38,201 nucleotides of DNA from UMGS1071 sp045638545 (GCA_045638545.1 JAZUBL010000038.1:1-38201); one strand, 5' to 3'. Numbered from the stretch's first letter, positions 29,459 to 37,152 are shown. Made by a program: numbers and translations. The notes: a model not told the origin generated them from the sequence alone.

Positions 29459-30061
29459 TTAGTGCCTGCACTTGTATTCGAGTTCTTCCTGCTCTTCTTT
29501 TGTGGAAGCCTTCTTTTTCTTCTTGCCGGATCCTTTTTTTCCGTCATCGTCGTCCTTGTCCTTTTTACTGAACAGATCCGGAATGAACATGATCAGAATC
29601 AGCACTGCAACACCGGCAATTGCAAAGAACAGTCCCGGCGGCTTCTGCACAAAGTTTGCAAAGTAACCCAGACCAGGAATGGAGAAGATCGGGCTGCCGA
29701 TCACGTTCTTGTAGTGTACCAGAGAGCCGTCTTCCACTGCGTTGGCGTCACCCTTTGTTTTGTAGCGCAGAACCGTTGGATCATTCTGATCCGGTACAAC
29801 CTCTACAACACGGTGGGTTGCAACGGTATCCTGGTCTACCATAAAGGTAATAACGTCGCCGGACTCAATTGTCTTGTAGTCCACTTTCTGCACATAAATC
29901 AGCGCACCAACCGGATATTCCGGCTCCATGGAACCGGAGAGGATGGTGTACGGCTGAATGCCGATAATACGAACGCCAACAAGACCGATAGCAAACACTG
30001 CCACAATACCTACAAGGATCCAGGTTACAATTTTCCAGATAACTTTTACTGTTTTACTCAT
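29459..30061 (-). CDS. Signal peptidase I, SipW/ER type
   Basis: 200 residues. An N-terminal membrane helix (about 8-34) is followed by an extracytoplasmic catalytic part with Ser in SGSMEP (S44) and His in ATHRVVEV (H83), the Ser-His pair of the SipW/archaeal-eukaryotic branch instead of the usual Ser-Lys. 'KGDAN' (about 109-113) is the third box. A second membrane helix (about 145-165) and a highly charged Lys/Asp/Glu tail end the protein. SipW-type peptidases often process biofilm or pilus proteins encoded beside them, but none is visible here. The ATG at 30061 is preferred to longer frames, which lack a ribosome site. Confidence 0.92.
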   Translation of the reverse strand: MSKTVKVIWKIVTWILVGIVAVFAIGLVGVRIIGIQPYTILSGSMEPEYPVGALIYVQKVDYKTIESGDVITFMVDQDTVATHRVVEVVPDQNDPTVLRYKTKGDANAVEDGSLVHYKNVIGSPIFSIPGLGYFANFVQKPPGLFFAIAGVAVLILIMFIPDLFSKKDKDDDDGKKGSGKKKKKASTKEEQEELEYKCRH

Positions 30062-30122
30062 GTACCTTTGTTCCCTCTCAAACTTCTTTGGGGTTTTGGG
30101 CCAAAACTGCGGCTTCTGCCCC

Positions 30123-30128
30123 ATTATA
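30123..30128 (-). promoter_or_regulatory. -10 element of the signal peptidase gene
   Basis: TATAAT on the minus strand about 60 bp before the start; the -35 (TTTTCT) is weak. Confidence 0.45.
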
Positions 30129-30226
30129 ATGAAGACTATTCTATCAGAAAACCAAGCGGATTTCAACACCTCTCGCAACAAATTCTCCTGTTCCATGGTC
30201 CGTTTTTGGTCCATCCTTTTTTCCAC

Positions 30227-30254
30227 AAAAAAAGACCGCCTTTCGGCAGTCTTC
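30227..30254 (-). terminator. Terminator of the Cys-motif membrane protein gene
   Basis: AAGACTGCC/GGCGGTCTT on the minus strand with a U-G pair (a C-A mismatch in the other direction), loop GAAA, then T7. Confidence 0.88.
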
Positions 30255-30259
30255 TTTTA

Positions 30260-31018
30260 TTACAGCTTTGTGCGTTCTGCTTTTTTTCTTTTCAACAGGA
30301 AACCTCGCAGCTGCTTTTTATGGGCACACAGTTTTTCCTGACAATTCGCGCAGGACAAACTTTTGTTGCAGCTTTCCAGAAACCACTCTGGATGTAAATG
30401 CAGCCGTACTTCCCACAGCACCAGCAGTAACCCTGCCAGAAACAGCAGGATCCAGGAAAAGATATTCGGCACCAGCACCAGCGGTGTGAACATCATAATG
30501 AAATCCCAGTTATAAATGCGGCAGGTGGTGCAGCATTTGTTTTTCATGATCCATGTCTGGAACGGACAGAAAAACAGGATGCAGATCATGTCGCACACGG
30601 CAAAAGCCAGGCTGATCAGCATCAGAATCCCCTGATCGATGACCCGTGTAAAATACAATGCGGCGAATATACCGTTGAGGCCAAGCCAGGAGCCGGCCAC
30701 GATGGCTGTTCTTGGGCCCGTACGCAGCTTTGGCGTACTGTTTGGGACAGGCTTGTAATTTCTGCGGAACTGCTTCTGACAGCCCATGCTTTCTGTTTTA
30801 GAAGGAAACATCCGCAGAAACATTTCAATACCGAGAGCACCGCAGATGATCGTCAGTAAAATCGGATAGCCGGCAAACCCATAGAACAGGAAATCATGGC
30901 CATAGATTCTGCCCAAAACATACAAGCAGACAGCTGCCAGAAATATCAGGCCCCGATATACGAGTTTAATGTAGTGCATTGTCGAACATCTGGACAGATG
31001 CACTTTTGCCGATGCCAT
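30260..31018 (-). CDS. Multi-pass membrane protein with two Cys-rich cytoplasmic motifs
   Basis: 252 residues with about six membrane helices. Between helices four and five lies KNKCCTTCRIYNWD, and after the last helix a second cluster, CNKSLSCANCQEKLC, followed by a very basic tail. Each resembles a CxxC half-site, and together they could hold a zinc ion or an Fe-S cluster or undergo thiol chemistry at the inner face of the membrane. I do not recognise a named family, though the 'WDFIMMFTPLV' block looks conserved enough to be functional. The start has GAGGAGGGG upstream. It is a single gene; neighbours give no clue. Confidence 0.82.
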   Translation of the reverse strand: MASAKVHLSRCSTMHYIKLVYRGLIFLAAVCLYVLGRIYGHDFLFYGFAGYPILLTIICGALGIEMFLRMFPSKTESMGCQKQFRRNYKPVPNSTPKLRTGPRTAIVAGSWLGLNGIFAALYFTRVIDQGILMLISLAFAVCDMICILFFCPFQTWIMKNKCCTTCRIYNWDFIMMFTPLVLVPNIFSWILLFLAGLLLVLWEVRLHLHPEWFLESCNKSLSCANCQEKLCAHKKQLRGFLLKRKKAERTKL

Positions 31019-31116
31019 GAGATCCCCTCCTCACCGTTCTGATAGATTCCCCTTTATCCTATCTCTTTTTCATAAATTTTACAATCGACAAAATCCGCAA
31101 AACTGTTGACTAAAAC

Positions 31117-31142
31117 AAAAAAGACCGCATTTCTGCGATCTT
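31117..31142 (-). terminator. Terminator of the flavin reductase-like gene
   Basis: AAGATCGCA/TGCGGTCTT on the minus strand with a U-G pair, loop GAAA, then T6. Confidence 0.88.
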
Positions 31143-31147
31143 TTCTA

Positions 31148-31708
31148 TTATTTCAGCGCTGCGCCGTCAGAAAACGCATTGCCGACTTTTTCGCCCAGCA
31201 CCAGATATGTCTTGTTCATCGCGTCATAGGTAATTGGACGGAGCTTTGCAGGGTCTACGTTGCCTTTTTCATTTAATACGCTCTCATCAGCGCTCACGTT
31301 AATGATCTCACCCACCAGACGGCAGGTTTCTTCATCATAGCTGATCAGCTTGCATTCCAGCGCCATTGGCAGCTCGTCGATCAGTGGTGCATCTACAAAC
31401 TGGCTCTTTGTAGTGTGGAAACCTGCCTTCTCCACTTTATTCGGCTCCTTATTGCCGGACACAATGCCCAGGTAATCGCAGGCAGCAACGTAATCTGCTG
31501 TTGCCATGCTGACGGTAAATGCGCCTCTTGCCATCACGTTGGCCGCTGTTCTGTGGGTGTTATCCACACAGATGGAGATCTCATTTTCCTCACTGATGCC
31601 GCCCCACGCTGCGTTCATCACGTTTGCAGTGCCGTCTTCGTTGTAAGTTGCAATCATCAGCACCGGCATTGGGTACATCGCCGGCTTTACACCAAAGTTC
31701 TTTCTCAT
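31148..31708 (-). CDS. Flavin reductase-like FMN-binding protein
   Basis: 186 residues of the flavin reductase-like (FMN-binding split barrel) family: 'YPMPVLMIATYNEDGTANVMNAAWGG' (12-37), 'SICVDNTHRTAANVMARGAFTVSMA' and 'ECKLISYDEETCRLVGEIINVSADE'. Such proteins bind FMN and reduce it or use it for electron transfer; the partner is unknown. The start has AGGAGG upstream. It is a single gene with its own terminator. Confidence 0.9.
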   Translation of the reverse strand: MRKNFGVKPAMYPMPVLMIATYNEDGTANVMNAAWGGISEENEISICVDNTHRTAANVMARGAFTVSMATADYVAACDYLGIVSGNKEPNKVEKAGFHTTKSQFVDAPLIDELPMALECKLISYDEETCRLVGEIINVSADESVLNEKGNVDPAKLRPITYDAMNKTYLVLGEKVGNAFSDGAALK

Positions 31709-31773
31709 AGTCAGTCCTCCTGAAAGTTCTGTTTTCTTTTATTATAAAGCAAATTGAAATCACCCGCAAGAAA

Positions 31774-31801
31774 AAAGCACCAGAGCGTACGCCGGTGCTT
31801 T
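31774..31801 (-). terminator. Terminator of the 5'-nucleotidase gene
   Basis: AAAGCACC/GGTGCTTT stem with a 12-nt loop, then T-rich on the minus strand. Confidence 0.75.
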
Positions 31802-31806
31802 GCAGA

Positions 31807-33486
31807 TTACTTTATGATAATTCTTCCTTCTGCTGCGGAATATTTCTCATCCAGTTCCCCATTCAGTCCATCCGTCAGATAATCTACAAGAATCTGATAG
31901 TCGCTCATACCTTCGTCGATCAGCAGTTCGTTGTCTGCAAACATCACAATACCGCCGCCGCATTCTTTGATCAGATAATTGTGAGAAGCTACCGTGTATT
32001 CTTTTTTTGGATCCAGCGGCTCATATTCGCCATCACTGTTCAAAACAAAAACGTCTTTTACACGGCGTGTATCACCAATGCCGATACACATTCCAGCCGC
32101 ATCAAGGGCAACAGAATGCTTCACCGAAGTATCAATGGTATATTTCAGGCCAGAAACCTGATGGAAGGAGCCTTCTTCCCCAATGGCATGCCCATCTTCT
32201 TCTGTTACCGCCATGGTCTCTCTGGAAGCAATCTCCAGACTGTCCAGAATCTCCTGGCCTGTTGCCTTTACCATGCACAGCGTGTTGCCATAAGGATGCA
32301 CTGCCAGAATATCAGCATAGGTGATATCACCGGCTAACAGATCTGCACGGATGCCGCCGCCATTAACAATGGCAATATCCGCACCGGAAGCAGCACGATA
32401 AGCGTCGGCACAAAAGTTGCCGATGGTAGTCTCCCGATTGCGCACAAGACGGATGCCGTCCTCTGTAAATCCGGATAACGCAATGTCGGAGGTTGCTACC
32501 ACACGGTTCATTTCTTCCTCGTAATTGGCTTTGACGGTGTCGAGATATGCTGCAAACTCTGCATCTTTTGCAGCATAGTCCGCAATCAGCTCTGTGATGA
32601 TCTCACCCTCTGCTGTAATGGTCAACTTGCCGACATTATCCATCCTGGTTCCGGTGGAAGTCAGCAGCACATCTTCGCCGTCCTTGTTCTTCTCCGTCCG
32701 GCCTTTCATCACACTGTGGGTATGACCGTCCAGCACCACGTCAATGCCGGTCGTTCCACGGATCATCTCAACCGAACTGTACGGAGACTCTGCATCCGCA
32801 TCGCCCAGATGAGACAGAACAACAACGTAATCTGCGCCTTTCGCGCGGCATTCATCAACGGTTTTCTGCACCTGCATATGGAGTGCTGCTCCACCCTCAC
32901 CGCCGTAGAAAGAATACACATACTCGCCATTCTCCATAAAATAGCGCGGTGTGGAGCTGTTCAGGCTGTTCGGTGTAATGACACCGATAAACGCAACGGA
33001 GGTATCGTCATATTCCACGATCTCATAAGGCTTTACATCTGCCAATGCATTAGATTGACTGCCCTCATAACGCACGTTGCAGCCAAGGTAGGCAGCATCC
33101 GCCATGTCGATCAGCGTGGAAAGCTGTTCCATGCCGTAGTCAAACTCATGGTTGCCCGGTACGGCAAAATCGTATTCCAGCCTGTTCATAATGTCAACAA
33201 TATATTCGCCATCAGAAACAATACCGATAAAATCACCCTGCACGGCGTCGCCGCAGTCTACAAGGGTCACGTGCGGTGTTTCCGCTTCCATTTCCTTCTG
33301 ATAAGCCGCCAGACCTGCATAGCCCAGGTCTTCCTCAATGCCGCAGTGCACGTCATTGGTGTAAAGCACTACGATGTCTTCTGTTCTTGGCTCCACAGGC
33401 TGTGTGCCGCAGCCTGCCAGGCCAACTGCAAGCACTGCTGCAAGTGAGGCAGCAGTGATCCACGCAATTCCACGTCGTTTATTCAT
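31807..33486 (-). CDS. 5'-nucleotidase/2',3'-cyclic phosphodiesterase-family lipoprotein
   Basis: 559 residues, secreted and lipid-anchored (lipobox LAGC). The N-terminal calcineurin-type metal domain carries 'LYTNDVHCG' (DxH), 'DCGDAVQGD', PGNHEFDYG and 'LDGHTHSV'. The C-terminal 5'-nucleotidase domain (about 325-550) has 'NFCADAYRAASGADIAIVNGGGIRADL', which binds the base. It probably dephosphorylates external nucleotides for salvage of nucleosides and phosphate. The ATG at 33486 has GGGAGGG 5-6 nt upstream; a longer frame has none. The protein has no LPXTG anchor. Confidence 0.94.
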   Translation of the reverse strand: MNKRRGIAWITAASLAAVLAVGLAGCGTQPVEPRTEDIVVLYTNDVHCGIEEDLGYAGLAAYQKEMEAETPHVTLVDCGDAVQGDFIGIVSDGEYIVDIMNRLEYDFAVPGNHEFDYGMEQLSTLIDMADAAYLGCNVRYEGSQSNALADVKPYEIVEYDDTSVAFIGVITPNSLNSSTPRYFMENGEYVYSFYGGEGGAALHMQVQKTVDECRAKGADYVVVLSHLGDADAESPYSSVEMIRGTTGIDVVLDGHTHSVMKGRTEKNKDGEDVLLTSTGTRMDNVGKLTITAEGEIITELIADYAAKDAEFAAYLDTVKANYEEEMNRVVATSDIALSGFTEDGIRLVRNRETTIGNFCADAYRAASGADIAIVNGGGIRADLLAGDITYADILAVHPYGNTLCMVKATGQEILDSLEIASRETMAVTEEDGHAIGEEGSFHQVSGLKYTIDTSVKHSVALDAAGMCIGIGDTRRVKDVFVLNSDGEYEPLDPKKEYTVASHNYLIKECGGGIVMFADNELLIDEGMSDYQILVDYLTDGLNGELDEKYSAAEGRIIIK

Positions 33487-33559
33487 GGCGATCCCTCCCA
33501 TTTCTGTTTGTATTATACAGCAGAAGAATTTCTCTGACAATTAATTTTTGAACAAAACA

Positions 33560-33588
33560 AAAAGGCTCCCGCCAAAGCGGAAGCCTTC
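33560..33588 (-). terminator. Terminator of the rplM-rpsI operon
   Basis: AAGGCTTCCGC/GCGGGAGCCTT stem on the minus strand (one U-G), 4-nt loop, then T5. Confidence 0.88.
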
Positions 33589-33613
33589 TGTAAAAATCCC
33601 AAATGGGATGAGA

Positions 33614-34015
33614 TTATCTCTTGGAGAACTGTGGGGATCTTCTAGCGCCCTTGAGACCGTACTTCTTACGTTCCTTCATTCTTGGGTCACGAGTGAGGAA
33701 GCCAGCCTTCTTGAGAACTGGACGGAGAGCTTCTGCGTCGTACTGGAGCAGTGCTCTGGAAACACCGTGACGGATTGCGCCTGCCTGGCCTGTAACGCCA
33801 CCGCCTGCTACGCGGCAAACGATGTCGAACTTCTCCTCTGTCTTTGTGAGAGCCAGTGGCTGACGAACGATGAGCTTCAGTGTTTCGAGGCCGAAGTAAT
33901 CGTCGATGTCTCTGTCATTGATTGTAACCTTACCAGTACCCTGGTACAGTCTTACACGAGCAACAGAGCTCTTTCTTCTGCCTGTGCCGTAAAAATATGC
34001 GTCCTTCTGGTACAT
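33614..34015 (-). CDS. rpsI: 30S ribosomal protein S9
   Basis: 133 residues, full length. It begins 'AYFYGTGRRKSSVARVRLYQGTG' and ends 'KKYGLKGARRSPQFSKR', the basic tail that reaches the P-site tRNA. It is the second gene of the usual rplM-rpsI pair, 18 bp after rplM, with its own AGGAGG site. Confidence 0.99.
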   Translation of the reverse strand: MYQKDAYFYGTGRRKSSVARVRLYQGTGKVTINDRDIDDYFGLETLKLIVRQPLALTKTEEKFDIVCRVAGGGVTGQAGAIRHGVSRALLQYDAEALRPVLKKAGFLTRDPRMKERKKYGLKGARRSPQFSKR

Positions 34016-34033
34016 TATTCTTTTCCTCCTCTC

Positions 34034-34462
34034 TTATTTATCCCAAACTGTTGGCTGCTGTGCAGCGTGGTTGTGCTCTGCACCTGCGTATACGCGCAGT
34101 CTCTTCAGAACGTCTCTGCCGAGTGTGTTGTGTGGGATCATGCCCTTAACAGCCAGCTCCATTGCGAGCTCTGGCTTCTCAGCCATGAGTGTGTCGTAAC
34201 GAACGCTCTTCAGGTGACCGATGTAACCTGTGTGACGGTGGTAGTACTTACCTGTCAGCTTGTTGCCTGTGAGAACTGCCTCAGCGCAGTTGATGATGAT
34301 TACGTGATCGCCGCAATCAACGTGTGGTGTGTAGATAGCCTTGTGCTTACCGCGGAGCAGCTTAGCAGCCTCTGTAGCAACACGGCCCAGTGGCTTGCCA
34401 GCAGCGTCCAGCACATACCATTTGCGGTCAATCTGACCAGCTTTTGCCATAAATGTGGACAT
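34034..34462 (-). CDS. rplM: 50S ribosomal protein L13
   Basis: 142 residues. Typical 'RKWYVLDAAGKPLGRVATEAAKLLRGKHK', 'DHVIIINCAEAVLTGNKLTGK' and 'GMIPHNTLGRDVLKRLRVYAG'. First gene of the rplM-rpsI operon, start fixed by AGGAGG. The leader of about 95 nt upstream may hold an autoregulatory site, as known for this operon in Firmicutes. Confidence 0.99.
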   Translation of the reverse strand: MSTFMAKAGQIDRKWYVLDAAGKPLGRVATEAAKLLRGKHKAIYTPHVDCGDHVIIINCAEAVLTGNKLTGKYYHRHTGYIGHLKSVRYDTLMAEKPELAMELAVKGMIPHNTLGRDVLKRLRVYAGAEHNHAAQQPTVWDK

Positions 34463-34560
34463 AGCAATTTCCTCCTAAAAAAATACAATTTAAACATTTC
34501 TGTTAGTTTACTGATACGATCCATGCCGGGCCGCTCTTCGCAGCCTCCGACACAATGCCT
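34463..34560 (-). promoter_or_regulatory. rplM 5' leader (possible L13 autoregulatory leader)
   Basis: About 95 nt between the expected transcript start and rplM. It contains GC-rich complementary segments (around 34526-34555) and a small AACA-GAAA-TGTT hairpin near 34495-34506. Rfam has an L13 leader family in Firmicutes; I cannot confirm the match by eye. Confidence 0.3.
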
Positions 34561-34564
34561 TGTT

Positions 34565-34593
34565 ATAATAGCATGCCCCCAAACAAATGTCAA
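34565..34593 (-). promoter_or_regulatory. rplM-rpsI promoter
   Basis: TTGACA (34588-34593), 17-bp spacer, TATTAT (34565-34570), TGC extended -10. Confidence 0.82.
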
Positions 34594-34631
34594 CACATTT
34601 TTTCTGATTTTTTAATCCGCTGAATGCAATC

Positions 34632-34674
34632 TCCGTTTTTCTCTCGTTTTCTCTTGTTTTCTCACGTTTTCTCA
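34632..34674 (+). repeat. Four 10-bp T-rich direct repeats upstream of the methyltransferase promoter
   Basis: The core GTTTTCTC recurs at a 10-bp period (third and fourth bases of each unit vary at the junctions), ending about 20 bp before the -35. The period of one helical turn places all copies on one face of the DNA. Confidence 0.6.
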
Positions 34675-34695
34675 AAGTCTATTTTTAAAAAATAT

Positions 34696-34724
34696 TTGTG
34701 CGCAACGGCGCCGTGTGTTACAAT
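34696..34724 (+). promoter_or_regulatory. Promoter of the methyltransferase gene
   Basis: TTGTGC (34696-34701), 17-bp spacer, TACAAT (34719-34724). Confidence 0.7.
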
Positions 34725-34755
34725 AGGAGAAGAATCGACAAAGGGAGGCAAACCC

Positions 34756-35460
34756 ATGGCAGAAATTAACAAGAATCCAACCGCTGAATTGGGAGAAAAT
34801 ACCAATCCGGTTTCCGCTTATGATCAGCAGATCCAGCAGACAATTCCATTTTACCGCGAGATCCACAGACAGGTTCTGGAGATCGTCCGCACCAAGTTCC
34901 CAAGACGCCCGATCGCCTGGCTGGACACCGGCTGCGGCACCGGCTCCTTAGGCAAAATGCTCCTGAAAAAGTGCAAGCTGTCCCGACTGGCTCTGTGCGA
35001 TCCATCTCCGTTTATGCTGGACCAGGCAAAGCAGGCAATGGCTCACGCAAAGATCCCGGTATCTTATCTGGACCAGCCAAGCCAGTCCCTGTTTTTCCAT
35101 GAGGACTTCCAGGTAGTTACAGCAATTCAGTCTCACCACTACCTGAACAAAAGCGACCGTCTGCTGGCAACACAGCGCTGCTACGCAGCACTGCAGCCGG
35201 GCGGCATCTTCCTCACCGTAGAGAACATGGCGCCGCTGACAGAAGCAGGCAAAGAGCTGAACCTGCGCCGCTGGGAAGAGTTCCAGATCCAGCGCGGCAA
35301 ATCTCCGGAAGAAGCAAAGGCGCACATTGAGCGCTATGGCAGCGCATACTTCCCGATTTCCCTGCCGGAGCATCTGGAGGTACTGCACCAGGCCGGCTTC
35401 CAGACAGCAGAAGTGTTCTGGCTCTCCTATATGCAGGTTGGCCTGTTCGGCATTAAATAA
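34756..35460 (+). CDS. Class I SAM-dependent methyltransferase
   Basis: 234 residues with the Rossmann-type SAM site: motif I 'IAWLDTGCGTGSLGKML' (about 54-70), 'LALCDPSPFMLDQA' (motif II acidic residue), 'FQVVTAIQSHHYL' and 'LQPGGIFLTVENM'. The substrate is unknown; the general UbiE/Methyltransf_25 layout fits small molecules. The ATG at 34756 has GGGAGG 8 nt upstream; a longer frame would include the promoter. The gene is single, ends at a strong terminator and has the tandem 10-bp repeats upstream. Confidence 0.88.
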   Translation: MAEINKNPTAELGENTNPVSAYDQQIQQTIPFYREIHRQVLEIVRTKFPRRPIAWLDTGCGTGSLGKMLLKKCKLSRLALCDPSPFMLDQAKQAMAHAKIPVSYLDQPSQSLFFHEDFQVVTAIQSHHYLNKSDRLLATQRCYAALQPGGIFLTVENMAPLTEAGKELNLRRWEEFQIQRGKSPEEAKAHIERYGSAYFPISLPEHLEVLHQAGFQTAEVFWLSYMQVGLFGIK

Positions 35461-35466
35461 CTCCGC

Positions 35467-35497
35467 AAAAAAAGACCTCCCGCCATGGGAGGTCTTT
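35467..35497 (+). terminator. Terminator of the methyltransferase gene
   Basis: AAGACCTCCC/GGGAGGTCTT stem with a 5-nt loop, then TT G; A-run on the left side allows use from the minus strand as well, for the gene ending at 35549. Confidence 0.85.
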
Positions 35498-35548
35498 TGC
35501 TTTTATTTGCATGAACGGATAGTTTTCAACAATCAGCTCCAACACTTT

Positions 35549-35830
35549 CTATATAATAAGATACAGCAGAGAGAAGATCACAGAGGGATCAGCATTCTCT
35601 GTAAAAAGCAGCAGGATCAGCAGTAAGATCAGCGTCCGCTCACTGTCTTTCATCAGGCCGTCAAGAAGCGTTGCCGGCTGTATGATGCTCTCCTGAGGCG
35701 ATTGCAGCGCTTTTTCCTCTGAGGCTATCTTCTGCTTTGGTTCTTCCTGCAAATGCCTCTGGGCGCGGCTCTGCATCTCCTGCACACGATGCACTGCCTC
35801 CTGCTGCATTTTCCGCATTTCGTTATCCAT
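35549..35830 (-). CDS. Small protein with helical N-terminus and C-terminal membrane segment
   Basis: 93 residues. The first 45 are Gln/Glu/Arg-rich and likely an amphipathic helix or coiled coil ('MRKMQQEAVHRVQEMQSRAQ'). A hydrophobic segment follows (about 67-92, 'LILLLILLLFTENADPSVIF'), so it may be tail-anchored or a hairpin in the membrane. I do not recognise it. Its ATG overlaps the stop of the previous gene (TAATG), indicating coupled translation. It is the last gene of a three-gene set. Confidence 0.72.
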   Translation of the reverse strand: MDNEMRKMQQEAVHRVQEMQSRAQRHLQEEPKQKIASEEKALQSPQESIIQPATLLDGLMKDSERTLILLLILLLFTENADPSVIFSLLYLII

Positions 35831-36249
35831 TACAGCATCCCCTTTGTTTTCAACAGTGGCAGCAGACGGAACATTTTCATCATCCGGGCAGCTTCATCCA
35901 GCTTTTTCTGCCGGGGAGGGCTCAGCAGCGGACGCAGACTCTGCAGCAGTCTGGTACCGGCATCCTCCTGCTGAAAGCTATTCAGCAGCGGCATCATCTG
36001 CATCACCGCCTGCATCATATCATTCTGCTCCGGATTGCTCTGCTGATTGTTCTGGGAACCGCCCAGCAGGCCTGCCAGCGCCCCCAGGCCGCCCATATTG
36101 GCAAGTCCGGCAGAATTTCCCGTCTGCTGCGAAGTCTCCTCCTGTGCGGTCTGGCGGCCGTTCTGCAGCATCCCTGCCAGAGCACTGACCTGCTGCATGG
36201 CCTGCGGATCATTTAAAATTGCATGGAGCTTTCCTGTCAGGTCATCCAC
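35830..36249 (-). CDS. Small Gln/Met-rich helical protein
   Basis: 139 residues with no signal or membrane segment. 'LHAILNDPQAMQQVSALAGML' at the N-terminus is followed by a Gly/Asn/Gln-rich linker (about 38-75) and a helical C-terminal half ('LLQSLRPLLSPPRQKKLDEAARMM'). I do not recognise a family; similar small proteins sit beside sporulation or envelope genes in some Clostridia, but I cannot show that here. The GTG start at 36249 is supported by AGGGGG 8 nt upstream. Middle gene of the three-gene operon, coupled to the next by a stop/start overlap. Confidence 0.7.
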   Translation of the reverse strand: MDDLTGKLHAILNDPQAMQQVSALAGMLQNGRQTAQEETSQQTGNSAGLANMGGLGALAGLLGGSQNNQQSNPEQNDMMQAVMQMMPLLNSFQQEDAGTRLLQSLRPLLSPPRQKKLDEAARMMKMFRLLPLLKTKGML

Positions 36250-36264
36250 GGCGACCGCCCCCTG

Positions 36265-36498
36265 CTATTCCCGGTTCAGCTGTTTCCACAGCGCCTGCGC
36301 CTGCGGCGATTTCAGGATCTTCCTGGCAGCTGCCTGATCGTTCAGCACCCGCTGCAGATTCTGCACGTCACTGGGATCCATCCTGTTCAGCAAGGAGGGC
36401 AGCTGACCATTCTGGGCACTTTCTTTTAATGCTTCCGGAGAAGTACCAAGCCGCTGGGCAAGGATTTGCAGCATGGTTTCCAGTTCGTTCTGTTTCAT
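36265..36498 (-). CDS. Small helical protein with an LND/SPQAQ motif
   Basis: 77 residues, predicted all-helical. Two related segments, 'LQRVLNDQAAARKIL' and 'KSPQAQALWKQLN', echo the 'ILNDPQAMQQV' segment of the next gene, so the two proteins may share a fold or interact. I do not recognise a family. The ATG at 36498 is preferred over 36513 because GGAGG then lies 8 nt upstream. First gene of the three-gene set, divergent from the phosphodiesterase. Confidence 0.7.
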   Translation of the reverse strand: MKQNELETMLQILAQRLGTSPEALKESAQNGQLPSLLNRMDPSDVQNLQRVLNDQAAARKILKSPQAQALWKQLNRE

Positions 36499-36526
36499 AT
36501 AAAGAACCTCCATAATTTCAGAAAAA

Positions 36527-36540
36527 GATATTTATATCTA
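36527..36540. promoter_or_regulatory. Palindrome between divergent genes
   Basis: AGATAT-TT-ATATCT. It lies between the ribosome site of the small-protein operon and a probable phosphodiesterase promoter (TTTATA-17-TAAAAT), so it could control both directions. Confidence 0.35.
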
Positions 36541-36585
36541 TGTCCAAATCCTGTAAAATAGAACAGAAAGGAGGCGCTTGTGATT

Positions 36586-37050
36586 ATGAGAATCCTTGTA
36601 TTATCCGACAGCCATGGTGCTCGCCGCAACGCAGAGCTGGCACTGGAACAGCAGCCGACCGCTGAAGTGGTCATTCATCTGGGAGACGGCGCTGATGATC
36701 TGGAATACGTACGCTATGAGTATCCGGAAAAGGCGTTTTATCAGGTGTGCGGCAACTGCGACCGCTGCTGCGAATTTCCGGTAGAAGATTCCATTACGCT
36801 GGAAGGGCACAGAATCCTGTTTACCCACGGTCATGCATTCCGGGTCAAGTCCACACTGGAGGACCTGCACGCACACGCCAAACGAACGGAGGCGGAGATC
36901 GTCCTGTTCGGCCACACACATCAGCCTGTGACCGGCTATGATGACGGCCTTTACTGGATGAATCCCGGCTCTGTGCGGGAGGGAAACTACGGTTTCATCG
37001 ACATCACCGACAAGGGAATTGTGACAAATTTAGTCAAGCTGCGCTATTGA
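36586..37050 (+). CDS. YfcE/MJ0936-type metallophosphoesterase
   Basis: 154 residues from the ATG at 36586. Complete two-metal site: 'LVLSDSHG' (DxH), 'HLGDGADD' (GD), 'CGNCDRCCEF' in place of the common GNCD, 'LFTHGH' and 'LFGHTHQP'. Family members hydrolyse phosphodiesters, phosphomonoesters or, in some cases, cyclic nucleotides; the physiological substrate is not known. An in-frame GTG at 36580 with closer AGGAGG spacing (5 nt) is an alternative start, but family members normally begin at the M-R-I-L-V position used here. Confidence 0.9.
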   Translation: MRILVLSDSHGARRNAELALEQQPTAEVVIHLGDGADDLEYVRYEYPEKAFYQVCGNCDRCCEFPVEDSITLEGHRILFTHGHAFRVKSTLEDLHAHAKRTEAEIVLFGHTHQPVTGYDDGLYWMNPGSVREGNYGFIDITDKGIVTNLVKLRY

Positions 37051-37068
37051 TTTGTGATTATCCACAAA
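37051..37068. promoter_or_regulatory. TTTGTG-N6-CACAAA dyad containing a DnaA-box match
   Basis: The inverted repeat 37051-37068 contains TTATCCACA (37058-37066), a perfect match to the DnaA-box consensus. It lies directly after the phosphodiesterase stop, upstream of the phosphoglucomutase promoter. One box alone does not make an origin. Confidence 0.35.
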
Positions 37069-37117
37069 ATAAGACAGCAAATAATTAGAATGCACAAAAA
37101 GTTTACAAATCCGTTCA

Positions 37118-37146
37118 TTGACATATAGCATATTGCATGATATTCT
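37118..37146 (+). promoter_or_regulatory. Phosphoglucomutase promoter
   Basis: TTGACA (37118-37123), 17-bp spacer, TATTCT (37141-37146). Confidence 0.7.
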
Positions 37147-37152
37147 AATGGT

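Noticed and set aside
37051..37068. Rex (NADH-sensing) operator
   Set aside because: Rex sites have TTGTG-N8-CACAA; the spacing here is N6, and the related sites near trxA and the BFD-like gene are N7.
37051..37100. Replication origin at the DnaA box
   Set aside because: Only one perfect box and one weak one, and neither dnaA nor dnaN is nearby.
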